This document shows positions 1 through 5,935 of a DNA stretch of 7,352 nucleotides, one piece after another. Location: positions 1 to 7,352 of the forward strand of contig CAYMST010000244.1 of assembly GCA_964393115.1 (NCBI GenBank), written 5' to 3'. Position numbers and translations under genes: made by a program. The notes under the pieces were generated by a model. The model ran no database searches, was not told the origin of the DNA, and saw nothing but the letters and a program-made list of their open reading frames with translations. Positions within the stretch are counted from its first letter, which is position 1, and each line of letters opens with the position of its first letter. Source of the stretch: CAYMST01 sp964393115 (GTDB lineage Bacteria > Bacteroidota > Bacteroidia > Cytophagales > Cyclobacteriaceae).

Positions 1-1
1 G

Positions 2-697
2 CATTACCTGCACCACTCATTCAAGGGAGCTAGCAGGATGCATACCTGGTTGACAAAAGACAAAGGTTTGACGGTAAGTAAGAATCGTGTCGAACGCCTC
101 TATTATCGAGTGATGGGACTACAAGCTGTAATGCCCGGAAAACACACTTCCAGGCGTCATAAGGCACATAAAGTACATCCTTACCTGCTTCGTAACCTGA
201 CTATCGAGCGACCCAATCAGGTATGGGCGATGGACATCACCTACATCCCTATGAAGAAGGGATACATGTACCTGACCGCTATCATTGACCTGTACAGCAG
301 GTACGTAGTGAATTGGTCCGTGTCTAACTCTATGGATGCTGATTGGTGTCAGAATTGTTTACAAGAGGCTATTGAGATGCATGGTAAGCCAGAGGTCATC
401 AATACTGATCAAGGCTCCCAGTTTACCTCAGAAGTCTTTGCCAATTTCGTCTTAAGCCAAGACATAAAGTTGAGCATGGACGGCAAAGGCAGGGCCATTG
501 ACAATGCCTTTATCGAGCGTCTGTGGAGAAGTGTGAAGTATGAGAAGTTGTACCTTAATCCACCTAAAAATGGTACGGAATTATACCTGCTAGTGGCTGA
601 GTACTTTAACTACTACAACACCGAAAGAAGGCATACAGGCATAGATGATCAGATACCTGGTCAGCTATATTATTACTCCCAAAAACAGGCCGCTTGA
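2..697 (+). CDS. IS3-family transposase OrfB (DDE integrase core), 5' partial
   Basis: This is the catalytic subunit of an IS3-family transposase, which cuts and joins element ends through an RNase H-like fold. The frame is open to the left window edge. The residues before the ATG at 38 (HYLHHSFKGASRMHTWL) match the usual HTH_21 region of OrfB, so that ATG is internal and the gene begins outside the window. Counting from that Met, the catalytic triad is visible: D66 in WAMDITYIP, D124 in NTDQGSQFTS, and E160 in FIERLWRSVKYE. D124 and E160 are separated by exactly 35 residues, the classic DD(35)E spacing. The C-terminal YYNTERRHTGI motif is also typical. In this family OrfB is normally made by -1 frameshifting from orfA; that junction is not in the window. 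The visible part looks intact and potentially active. Confidence 0.93.
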   Translation, partial: HYLHHSFKGASRMHTWLTKDKGLTVSKNRVERLYYRVMGLQAVMPGKHTSRRHKAHKVHPYLLRNLTIERPNQVWAMDITYIPMKKGYMYLTAIIDLYSRYVVNWSVSNSMDADWCQNCLQEAIEMHGKPEVINTDQGSQFTSEVFANFVLSQDIKLSMDGKGRAIDNAFIERLWRSVKYEKLYLNPPKNGTELYLLVAEYFNYYNTERRHTGIDDQIPGQLYYYSQKQAA

Positions 698-775
698 TGG
701 TTTATCATTTTTGGGTTTTATTGTTAAATGAAAGATTTGAAATCTATATTACAGAACTTAATATCGAACTATCCC

Positions 776-800
776 TGTCCTAACTATTGGGGGATCGTCA
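776..800 (+). repeat. Probable right terminal inverted repeat (IRR) of the IS
   Basis: About 80-100 bases after the transposase stop lies a segment ending GGGGATCGTCA. Read from the outside inward it begins TGACGATCCCCC and continues AATAGTTAGGACA. The TG...CA terminal dinucleotides and the C-run a few bases in are the usual form of IS3/IS150-group ends. The call rests on form and position, because the matching left repeat is outside the window. The base composition becomes plainly AT-rich just after 800. Confidence 0.6.
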
Positions 801-929
801 CTTGGCAATAGACAAAAGAACAGCAAATTGTTAAGGTTAGTGTAGCCAATAGAATTTTCATATTCTTCGATTTAATTCGTATTTCCTAGCGTTTAGAAGA
901 TGTATGTATTAAAATCTCTTGAACTATAC
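801..929. other. Short non-coding spacer between the IS and the DUF3857 operon
   Basis: This AT-rich stretch lies between the IS right end and the stop codon of the convergently oriented minus-strand gene. I see no open reading frame and no strong hairpin followed by a T-run on either strand. The only weak structure is a 5-bp TTGGC/GCCAA pair (802-806 and 845-849) about 38 bases apart, too weak to call a terminator. Confidence 0.5.
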
Positions 930-2777
930 TTAGGTCCCTTGAATCATGACAAACTTCTTGCGCTCAGCAGCTTCTATTTTGTCTTTAAACGATTTAAATT
1001 CTTCAAAGTCTTTCTTTGAATAGATGTTCTGAAAAAGGATGAATTCTCGGTCTATAAGTACACCGTTGTCGAATTTCTTTAAACTAATCGCATAGCTGCC
1101 AAACTTCGATGTAACCTCAAAGTTGCTAGGAAGCTTTACTATTTTATAACCTTCAGGCTTAAAGAGCGCAATTGAATCTTTAACGTTTATATCATTCAAA
1201 ACGCTTACCGATTTTCTGATTGAATTGTACTCGATATAATTTTCAAACGGAAACGACACATTTATAGGAGTAATCATTTTATCTCCTAATTTTTTAGCAC
1301 AGGCCGCTATATTCATTTTATAGTTACAAGTAAAATGAGGAGAAAACCGGTCGGGTTGATTAAAATAAAACTCTGTCACAGTAAAATCACGAAAATCAAA
1401 CTTGTCATTATGGTACTCTTCAATGTCTTCTTCGGATTTATTTAGATAGTGACTAAATTCTGAATAGAATGAACCATGATTATTTTGTTCTAAATTTAGT
1501 ATTGCTTCTCCGTTTTTATCTAAATGAATATGCCCAATATTCGTTCGAATATTCTCACTTATATCGCTTTTGGGTAGTCTAATTAATTTACTTTTTCCTT
1601 TTTTCATCCACAACGCGTGTCGATTACTTACCTTATCTCCAAGGTAGTTAGGCGGACTAGGTGAAGAGGTACATTCCAAAAATATCGTATCAGACAATAA
1701 CGGGACACCTAGGAGTACACGGTTAAATTGATGAGAAGGAAAATCAATATGTATATCTGGAGTTTCTTTTCCTGCTTTTAAGAACACATAGTGCGATTCA
1801 ATGCCGATATGGTACAGTAAGTTCTTCAGGTAAGTGGCTAATGCACTATTGTGTCCATAACCATTCTCTTCCACAAAAGAAGTGCTCAAGGGATTTAAGC
1901 TTCCAACTCCAAAATTCGCTGGCACATATCGAACTTTATCCTGGAAAAACTCATACACTAGATTTATTCTAACCTCATCTGTACCCGATATACCAGCTAG
2001 AAATTCTTCGGTGCCACGCTTAAGCTCGAAGGGCTTACAATTCAGGTTCATATACCATTCTCCAAATTCTTGCCAACTTCTATTACGTACAATGACCTCT
2101 TCTCCAATCTTATACGTTTCTGGGGTAATGAGTACTTTAGGTTGGCTTTTGATAAACTCTTTATAACTGATATCATGATCAGTCTCTGTAAGATCAGAAA
2201 TGGAATACTTGAGAGATATGATATCTTCTGATCTGGACCTTATTGGCTTATCTATATTTACCCGTTTAGTATTTAGAATCATGAATTCGGGATGAACTAT
2301 TTCAAGCTCCGCTTTTTGAATATTTTTTTTGAATTCATCGCGTGGCATCCAGGTTGGAACACTCAGGTATTTATCATATTTGATCTCATAGCTTACCTCT
2401 ACTCTAAAGGGATAATTTTGGTATTTGGGATCTAGGTAGATAATTTGTTCCTTACCGATTTTATGTTCAGGAGAATAGCTGAATTTTTGACACTGCTTTT
2501 TACCTAATTTCTTTACTTTCTTACCATTTGAATCATAAATGATCATAGAAAAAGATTGCAGCTTAGAGAAATCATAGGTGTTCAAATAAAATTTTGAAAA
2601 ACTTTTCCCCGCATCAGACTGAACCGAAAAGTGCTGATAAACCTCAATTGTAAGGCTTCCGTCTTCTTCGAAAATATACTTGTCTTTAGTATTGAAATAA
2701 GTGACAGGCACCTCTTTAAAACTCATGGCAACATGACTAACCCCAAGCATTACTAGCGAAAAAACAAATAGTTTCAT
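930..2777 (-). CDS. Exported DUF3857 / transglutaminase-like protein with lost catalytic residues
   Basis: I chose the ATG at 2777 (615 residues) because it opens directly into a signal peptide (MKLFVFSLVMLGVSHVAMS). The frame extends upstream to a TTG at 2804 (624 residues), which would put charged residues before the signal. The N-terminal part (about 20-200) fits DUF3857, a beta-rich domain; a transglutaminase-like fold follows at about 255-375, then a beta-rich tail. In related Bacteroidota proteins, from memory, the active-site block reads YGDCKAL...QFNHVIL...WLECTS. Here it reads YGHNSAL...QFNRVLL...FLECTS, so the Cys is Asn310 and the His is Arg353. The protein is probably non-enzymatic. 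It is the second gene of a two-gene operon and starts 32 bases after the upstream gene's stop, or 5 bases if the TTG is used. Cellular role is unknown; the signal peptide predicts periplasmic or outer-envelope location. Confidence 0.88.
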   Translation of the reverse strand: MKLFVFSLVMLGVSHVAMSFKEVPVTYFNTKDKYIFEEDGSLTIEVYQHFSVQSDAGKSFSKFYLNTYDFSKLQSFSMIIYDSNGKKVKKLGKKQCQKFSYSPEHKIGKEQIIYLDPKYQNYPFRVEVSYEIKYDKYLSVPTWMPRDEFKKNIQKAELEIVHPEFMILNTKRVNIDKPIRSRSEDIISLKYSISDLTETDHDISYKEFIKSQPKVLITPETYKIGEEVIVRNRSWQEFGEWYMNLNCKPFELKRGTEEFLAGISGTDEVRINLVYEFFQDKVRYVPANFGVGSLNPLSTSFVEENGYGHNSALATYLKNLLYHIGIESHYVFLKAGKETPDIHIDFPSHQFNRVLLGVPLLSDTIFLECTSSPSPPNYLGDKVSNRHALWMKKGKSKLIRLPKSDISENIRTNIGHIHLDKNGEAILNLEQNNHGSFYSEFSHYLNKSEEDIEEYHNDKFDFRDFTVTEFYFNQPDRFSPHFTCNYKMNIAACAKKLGDKMITPINVSFPFENYIEYNSIRKSVSVLNDINVKDSIALFKPEGYKIVKLPSNFEVTSKFGSYAISLKKFDNGVLIDREFILFQNIYSKKDFEEFKSFKDKIEAAERKKFVMIQGT

Positions 2778-2809
2778 CTTTATTGGTTTTAATGACCTAC
2801 TCAATTCAC

Positions 2810-3388
2810 TTAACCTTTTCTTTTTATATGAATCGGATCGTTGATTTTTTCAACCATACTTCCAAAAAAAGCTCTAATCGATTCGTACTTATTTTCATCA
2901 AAAAGTGCTTCATCTATTTCCAATTTGATCCTTAAATGAATGGTTCCATTTACCTCATTAGCTAAGAACAGAAACTTCAGTGCGCCCGAAGGGTCCTTCA
3001 ACTTAATGGATTGTGGAATATTCAACACCTCATAACCATCTTCAATGGTAACGGTCAACATAATATTTCTATGGCTACCAAATTGAAAATCTATCGGGAA
3101 TTTTCTCGTGACTGACTTAAATGGGTTCTCCATAAAATCAAACATGACTATCGGGTTAATGAACAGTTCATCACCAGTTTCACTGATATAAGGAGTTAAA
3201 TCATATGTCATTTGTTCCTCCACTAGCCTTCTTTTTGGATCTTCTGACACAGCAAACTGATCAAACTCAACATTGTACTTTTTCTCTAATTTTCGTTCCA
3301 GTTTTATTTCGTCCTTTTCTAGTCTTTTGAAGTTTTGTCGCCACTCCATGTAACCGAGATCCTTAAAGGTCCTCTTCACATTGGCCAA
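2810..3388 (-). CDS. C-terminal part of a frameshifted DUF3857/DUF3858 protein
   Basis: This frame carries the missing C-terminal third of the protein that starts at 4691. It contains WRQNFKRLEKD (a charged helical stretch), then GDELFINPIVMFDFMENPF and RKFPIDFQFG. These are characteristic of the beta-domain (DUF3858-like) that normally ends DUF3857-transglutaminase proteins. The nominal start is a TTG at 3388 inside family-conserved sequence, with no signal peptide, so it is not a credible start. The frame is open further upstream to 3454 and there encodes IGVLSISNDGQF, which aligns with IGHIHLDKNGE of the neighbouring paralogue. I therefore read it as one gene with the 3402-4691 part, broken by one inserted base. 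The stop at 2810-2812 is 32 bases before the next gene's ATG. As a separate protein it would probably be unexported and non-functional. Confidence 0.8.
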   Translation of the reverse strand: MANVKRTFKDLGYMEWRQNFKRLEKDEIKLERKLEKKYNVEFDQFAVSEDPKRRLVEEQMTYDLTPYISETGDELFINPIVMFDFMENPFKSVTRKFPIDFQFGSHRNIMLTVTIEDGYEVLNIPQSIKLKDPSGALKFLFLANEVNGTIHLRIKLEIDEALFDENKYESIRAFFGSMVEKINDPIHIKRKG

Positions 3389-3401
3389 AAACTGTCCATC
3401 A

Positions 3402-3454
3402 TTAGAAATACTTAAAACCCCAATTTTGTGTTTCCAAATGCTTAAAATTCGATG
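3402..3454 (-). other. Frameshift site splitting the DUF3857/DUF3858 gene
   Basis: Both frames are open only between 3454 (after a TGA at 3455-3457 in the downstream frame) and 3402 (TAA of the upstream frame), so the shift must lie here. On the minus strand the region contains AAAA (3427-3424), TT, GGGG (3421-3418) and TTTT (3417-3414), a string of short homopolymers prone to indels or base-calling error. Removing one A from the AAAA run gives LETQIGVLSISNDGQF. This aligns position by position with RTNIGHIHLDKNGEA of the adjacent paralogue, making an inserted A the simplest explanation. The repaired protein would be 626 residues, close to the 615 of its neighbour. Confidence 0.8.
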
Positions 3455-4691
3455 TCAATGATACCCAGTTCAATTCATCGCTATTATCATCAATTACTAA
3501 ACCTTCACCGTTGAGACAGTAGTCAGGTAACATTCCTGGAACGGTACTTGCGTTTGCGGCATCTAACAGCATCCCAGATTCTTGCACGTACGCAACTACA
3601 TAGTTTAAGCGAGAGATATTTGGTCTATATCGGAGAAGCTTACCATTGTTACGAGTGCTTAATACGACTGGGTAAGCTTTAATATTCATCTTATTGAGTA
3701 ATGCAACAAGAGTAAGGTTTATCTCCGCGCTATTCCCACTATGGTCCTTAACAAAATTGTTATAATCAGGATCTGATATATACAACCGCTTTTGTTCATT
3801 CCAATGAATTTGACTTCTAACATAAGCAAATGCGGTATCAACCTTACGATCAAGTTGCAGGTCTAACGCATTCATTTGCTTGACAAACGAGTTCAAAAAG
3901 TTACTGTTATTCAATGCCCTTCCAAACCATCTATTTTGCCTAAGATCTGCTTTTATGTGATACCATGAAGAACGAAAGTAGTGGTGGTAATGGTGATAGA
4001 GATTACTTGCTTCAATTTGAAAACTAATCTTAGAAAGGTAATTACTATAATGAGACATGTAAGGTTCTTCCTTGAAGGCCGGAATGTCCTTGGCTATCCA
4101 TAAGTTCTTCTTTTCAATGTACTGGACCGGCTCCAGTCCAAATAACATTTTATTATAAAAAACATCTTTAGAGTTACCTATTTGAAGTTCTGAATAAATT
4201 ACGGGAATCAAATCCTGGAAATAAAACTCATACGGCAACAAAAAATGCTCGTATTCGATATCTATTATACTACCGGCTCTAACATTGGGTGCGAGAACAT
4301 TGTATTCGTTATTTCCAAAGTTGTCTTCTTCGATTTTCAAGTTTTCTTTTCCCGCTTTTTGCCTTACGATCTTATTGTTTTCCCAGTTGGCCACCATGAT
4401 TCTAAAATTTGCTTTGCTGGGTGTCCAAAAGGACCAATTACTCCACTGATCAACGGCAGATTTTTTAAGGATTTTCACTCGTAGATGATGACGGAACTTT
4501 AAAGTACTGGCATCAAACGTTCCAATTTTTGATAAGATAACGGCACCTGCATCTGGATCATTCTCATAAACCGTCATTTTTAGTTCTTTTTCAGAGAACT
4601 TCCCAAATTTGATTCCGTTGTACTGAGCTGACACTCCAAATGATAGAAGAATCAAAACAAAAGATAATGTGGTAATAGAAGGTTTTAGCAT
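3402..4691 (-). CDS. DUF3857 / transglutaminase-like exported protein, N-terminal part, truncated by frameshift
   Basis: Begins with a clear signal peptide (MLKPSITTLSFVLILLSFGVSA, cleavage before QYNG). The mature N-terminus (IKFGKFSEKELKMTVYENDP) is typical of DUF3857 proteins of Bacteroidota. Residues about 25-230 form the DUF3857 region and about 270-400 the transglutaminase-like fold (SGNSAEINLTLVALLNK, YPVVLSTRNNG, RLNYVVAYV, LLDAANAS, GMLPDYCLNGEGLVI). The catalytic Cys position is Ser321 (GNSAE instead of GDCxx) and the His position is Tyr364; only Asp377 of the triad remains. Loss of Cys and His is, as I recall, common in this subfamily, so it need not be recent decay. The frame ends at 429 residues, just after the fold, whereas relatives continue for about 200 more; the continuation lies in another frame (2810-3388). 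From 4691 to 2810 is 1882 bases, one more than 3 x 627. It is the first gene of the operon. Confidence 0.88.
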   Translation of the reverse strand: MLKPSITTLSFVLILLSFGVSAQYNGIKFGKFSEKELKMTVYENDPDAGAVILSKIGTFDASTLKFRHHLRVKILKKSAVDQWSNWSFWTPSKANFRIMVANWENNKIVRQKAGKENLKIEEDNFGNNEYNVLAPNVRAGSIIDIEYEHFLLPYEFYFQDLIPVIYSELQIGNSKDVFYNKMLFGLEPVQYIEKKNLWIAKDIPAFKEEPYMSHYSNYLSKISFQIEASNLYHHYHHYFRSSWYHIKADLRQNRWFGRALNNSNFLNSFVKQMNALDLQLDRKVDTAFAYVRSQIHWNEQKRLYISDPDYNNFVKDHSGNSAEINLTLVALLNKMNIKAYPVVLSTRNNGKLLRYRPNISRLNYVVAYVQESGMLLDAANASTVPGMLPDYCLNGEGLVIDDNSDELNWVSLTSNFKHLETQNWGFKYF

Positions 4692-4707
4692 GTTAATATT
4701 TTATTCG

Positions 4708-4753
4708 AGCTATTCTAATGGTGCATGGTCAATTTGACATGTTAAGAATAGCT
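4708..4753. promoter_or_regulatory. Nested inverted repeats between divergent genes (candidate operator or leader hairpin)
   Basis: A perfect 9-bp inverted repeat, AGCTATTCT (4708-4716) and AGAATAGCT (4745-4753), flanks an 11-bp palindrome GTCAA-T-TTGAC (4728-4738). The inner palindrome extends imperfectly to CATG...ATG (4724-4741). The centres of the two repeats differ by only about 2.5 bases. The site lies between the start of the minus-strand DUF3857 operon (4691) and the plus-strand HMA-DUF4396 gene (4822). It could be a regulator-binding site serving both directions, or a stem in the operon's 5' leader, since the outer arm ends 16 bases before its ATG. No function is proven. Confidence 0.4.
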
Positions 4754-4763
4754 TAACTCATTA

Positions 4764-4795
4764 TTGATACTTGAATATTATTACAATTAATTTTG
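4764..4795 (+). promoter_or_regulatory. Candidate Bacteroidota-type promoter of the HMA-DUF4396 gene
   Basis: TAATTTTG at 4788-4795 matches the Bacteroidota -7 consensus TAnnTTTG exactly. A TTG at 4764-4766 lies 21 bases upstream, within the usual range for the -33 element. Transcription would begin near 4800-4803, just ahead of the ATG at 4822. That supports the ATG rather than the in-frame TTG at 4771, which would fall upstream of the transcript start. It is a short motif in AT-rich DNA, so chance occurrence is possible. Confidence 0.4.
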
Positions 4796-4821
4796 TTTCG
4801 TCAACACTTTCCCCTGTTTCA

Positions 4822-5490
4822 ATGAATAAAATAATTGTATATACAGATTTGCATTGCGCCAATTGTATCGCGAAAGTTAAGCCTCACCTAGACCGTAACT
4901 CGGAAATAAGATCATGGAGTACCACTACAAGTGGATCTCAAATAGCCTTAACCGTCGAAGGCGAAAACCTCAATACTCAATCAATCCATAAGATGCTGCA
5001 AATTGAAGGGTACTCCGTTATAACAAAAGACTCTGCTTCAAAAGAAAACTCCTTTTGGAACGATAGCACTATTTGGAAACGGGCCTCATTCAATACACTA
5101 AATTGCCTTATCGGATGTTCAATCGGTGACTTTGCGATGATCATCTATCTTCAGGCATTTCATCCCAATATTAATATGTTAAACCAAATGATATTGGCCA
5201 TATGTGCTGGGCTGTGTACCTCAATTACCCTGGAGAGCGTGCTTTTGAAGTTAAAAGAAGGGTTTAACTGGTCAATGGCCGTAAAAACCGCCCTAGGCAT
5301 GTCTTTTATCTCCATGGTTGGAATGGAATTGGCTATGAACACCACCGATTTTATGATTACCGGGGGAAAAGCAGCCTTTAACGATGCTCAGTATTGGCTT
5401 GCTCTTGTTCCTGCTCTAGTCGCAGGGTTCTTAACCCCCTTACCCTATAACTATTACAAACTCAAAAAGTACAATAAGGCTTGTCATTAA
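4822..5490 (+). CDS. HMA (CxxC) domain fused to a DUF4396 membrane domain
   Basis: The protein is 222 residues from the ATG at 4822. An in-frame TTG at 4771 would add 17 residues with no family match and lies upstream of the likely promoter start. Residues 1-70 resemble a heavy-metal-associated ferredoxin-like domain: a beta strand, then LHCANC with Cys12 and Cys15, then a helix (IAKVKPHLD). A linker (about 70-87) leads to a four-helix membrane domain: roughly 90-112, 119-142, 151-176 and 189-212. Motifs NTLNCLIGCSIGD and GMSFISMVGMELAMNTTDF, followed by a GG pair, match my memory of DUF4396 (PF14342). Cys95 and Cys99 sit one helical turn apart, and helix 3 and its end carry Met160, 165, 168, 172 and 178 plus Glu169. 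Together with the CxxC this suggests binding or moving a soft metal such as copper, which is inference. It is a single-gene unit, divergent from the DUF3857 operon. Confidence 0.85.
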   Translation: MNKIIVYTDLHCANCIAKVKPHLDRNSEIRSWSTTTSGSQIALTVEGENLNTQSIHKMLQIEGYSVITKDSASKENSFWNDSTIWKRASFNTLNCLIGCSIGDFAMIIYLQAFHPNINMLNQMILAICAGLCTSITLESVLLKLKEGFNWSMAVKTALGMSFISMVGMELAMNTTDFMITGGKAAFNDAQYWLALVPALVAGFLTPLPYNYYKLKKYNKACH

Positions 5491-5530
5491 TGTGATGTCT
5501 TTTCATTTCAATAATACAGTTTCAAATTCT

Positions 5531-5612
5531 TTGAGAGATAAAAGTGCTCATCCAGCATTTATGGATTAGCAAAACTTCAGGGCGACGCCTAAATCAATTT
5601 CTCATCTCTCAA
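5531..5612. repeat. 9-bp inverted repeat enclosing a GC-richer core
   Basis: TTGAGAGAT (5531-5539) is the exact reverse complement of ATCTCTCAA (5604-5612), 64 bases apart. Inside lie smaller stems: ATCCA...TGGAT (about 5550-5566) and GGC-GAC-GCC (5581-5589), the latter in a locally GC-richer patch of otherwise AT-rich DNA. This could be a structured RNA or the remains of a small mobile element. It lies 41 bases after the HMA-DUF4396 stop. No known riboswitch motif was recognised. Confidence 0.4.
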
Positions 5613-5898
5613 CCTATGTCACTTTAAAGACGAGTTTTAGAGTCCTCAATTAGACCAAGGATTTACCATTTTTCAAAAAAAAACTAATCCGCTTAGCTCT
5701 TTTATTTATGACAACATATACTTTTTGAACTTTGTCTAGGATCAGAAACTGACGTCATCAGAACAAAGATTACAACCCCATACCAGAATAATTACATTAT
5801 GAATTTTTAAGGTATCAAGAACCTCAAAAATTTTATATTGAATTACAATTTCAAAGATCCAAGCTATTTTTTATCATACAAATAACATATACAACCAG

Positions 5899-5927
5899 TT
5901 AATATTGCGGTCGCAAAAATTAATATT
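5899..5927 (+). promoter_or_regulatory. Direct repeat plus hairpin just upstream of the lipoprotein gene
   Basis: TTAATATT occurs at 5899-5906 and again at 5920-5927, a 21-base period, which would place both copies on the same DNA face. Between them, TGCG-GT-CGCA (5906-5915) forms a small dyad. Because AATATT is self-complementary, the segment can also fold as AATATTGCG pairing with CGC...AATATT. It ends 8 bases before the ATG at 5936, so it may be an operator or a 5' leader hairpin affecting ribosome access. Function is inferred only from position. Confidence 0.35.
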
Positions 5928-5935
5928 CACAGTAT

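Larger units (their letters stand above)
1..800 (+). mobile_element. IS3-family (IS150-like) insertion sequence, right part only
   Basis: The window opens inside an insertion sequence. It shows the 3' part of a DDE transposase gene, about 100 bases of non-coding tail, and a probable right terminus ending in CA at 800. The left end, the small upstream orfA and the left terminal repeat lie outside the window, so the element cannot be shown to be complete and target-site duplication cannot be tested. The element is visibly richer in G+C than the AT-rich DNA to its right, which fits a mobile origin. It sits downstream of the minus-strand DUF3857 operon and points toward it, without interrupting a visible gene. 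Confidence 0.8.
5491..5935. other. 445-bp non-coding AT-rich intergenic region with inverted repeats
   Basis: No credible gene is visible on either strand; the longest start-to-stop runs I found by eye are under about 20 codons. The region holds a 9-bp inverted repeat (5531-5612), a palindrome around TGACGTCA (5749-5761) and a repeat/hairpin element just before the next gene (5899-5927). No stem followed by a T-run is evident after the HMA-DUF4396 stop. A weak TATTTTTT (5865-5872) differs from TAnnTTTG at one position and could be part of the lipoprotein gene promoter, but no well-spaced -33 element supports it. Confidence 0.6.

Noticed and set aside
695..720. TGATGGTTTATCATTTTT after the transposase stop as a terminator
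   Set aside because: The stem is only four A/T-rich pairs; too weak to call a rho-independent terminator.
1882..2166. Plus-strand open frame of 94 codons
   Set aside because: It lies wholly antisense to the well-supported DUF3857 gene and its protein has low complexity with no recognisable motif; a shadow frame.
3388..3388. TTG at 3388 as a real start of a separate 192-residue gene
   Set aside because: The same frame is open upstream and encodes family-matching sequence (IGVLSISNDGQF), and there is no signal peptide; frameshift of one gene explains it better.
3961..4000. His-rich YHHYHHYF stretch as a metal-binding site
   Set aside because: It sits in the poorly conserved linker before the transglutaminase-like fold and has no supporting motif; the spacing suggests chance enrichment of His and Tyr codons.
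4245..4484. Plus-strand open frame of 79 codons
   Set aside because: Antisense to the DUF3857 region of the upstream operon gene, with no family features.
5160..5345. Minus-strand open frame of 61 codons
   Set aside because: Antisense to the DUF4396 membrane helices; its hydrophobic look is the complement of the real coding strand.
5531..5612. Inverted repeat region as an integron attC site or CRISPR repeat
   Set aside because: No GTTRRRY/RYYYAAC core sites are present and the unit is not repeated.
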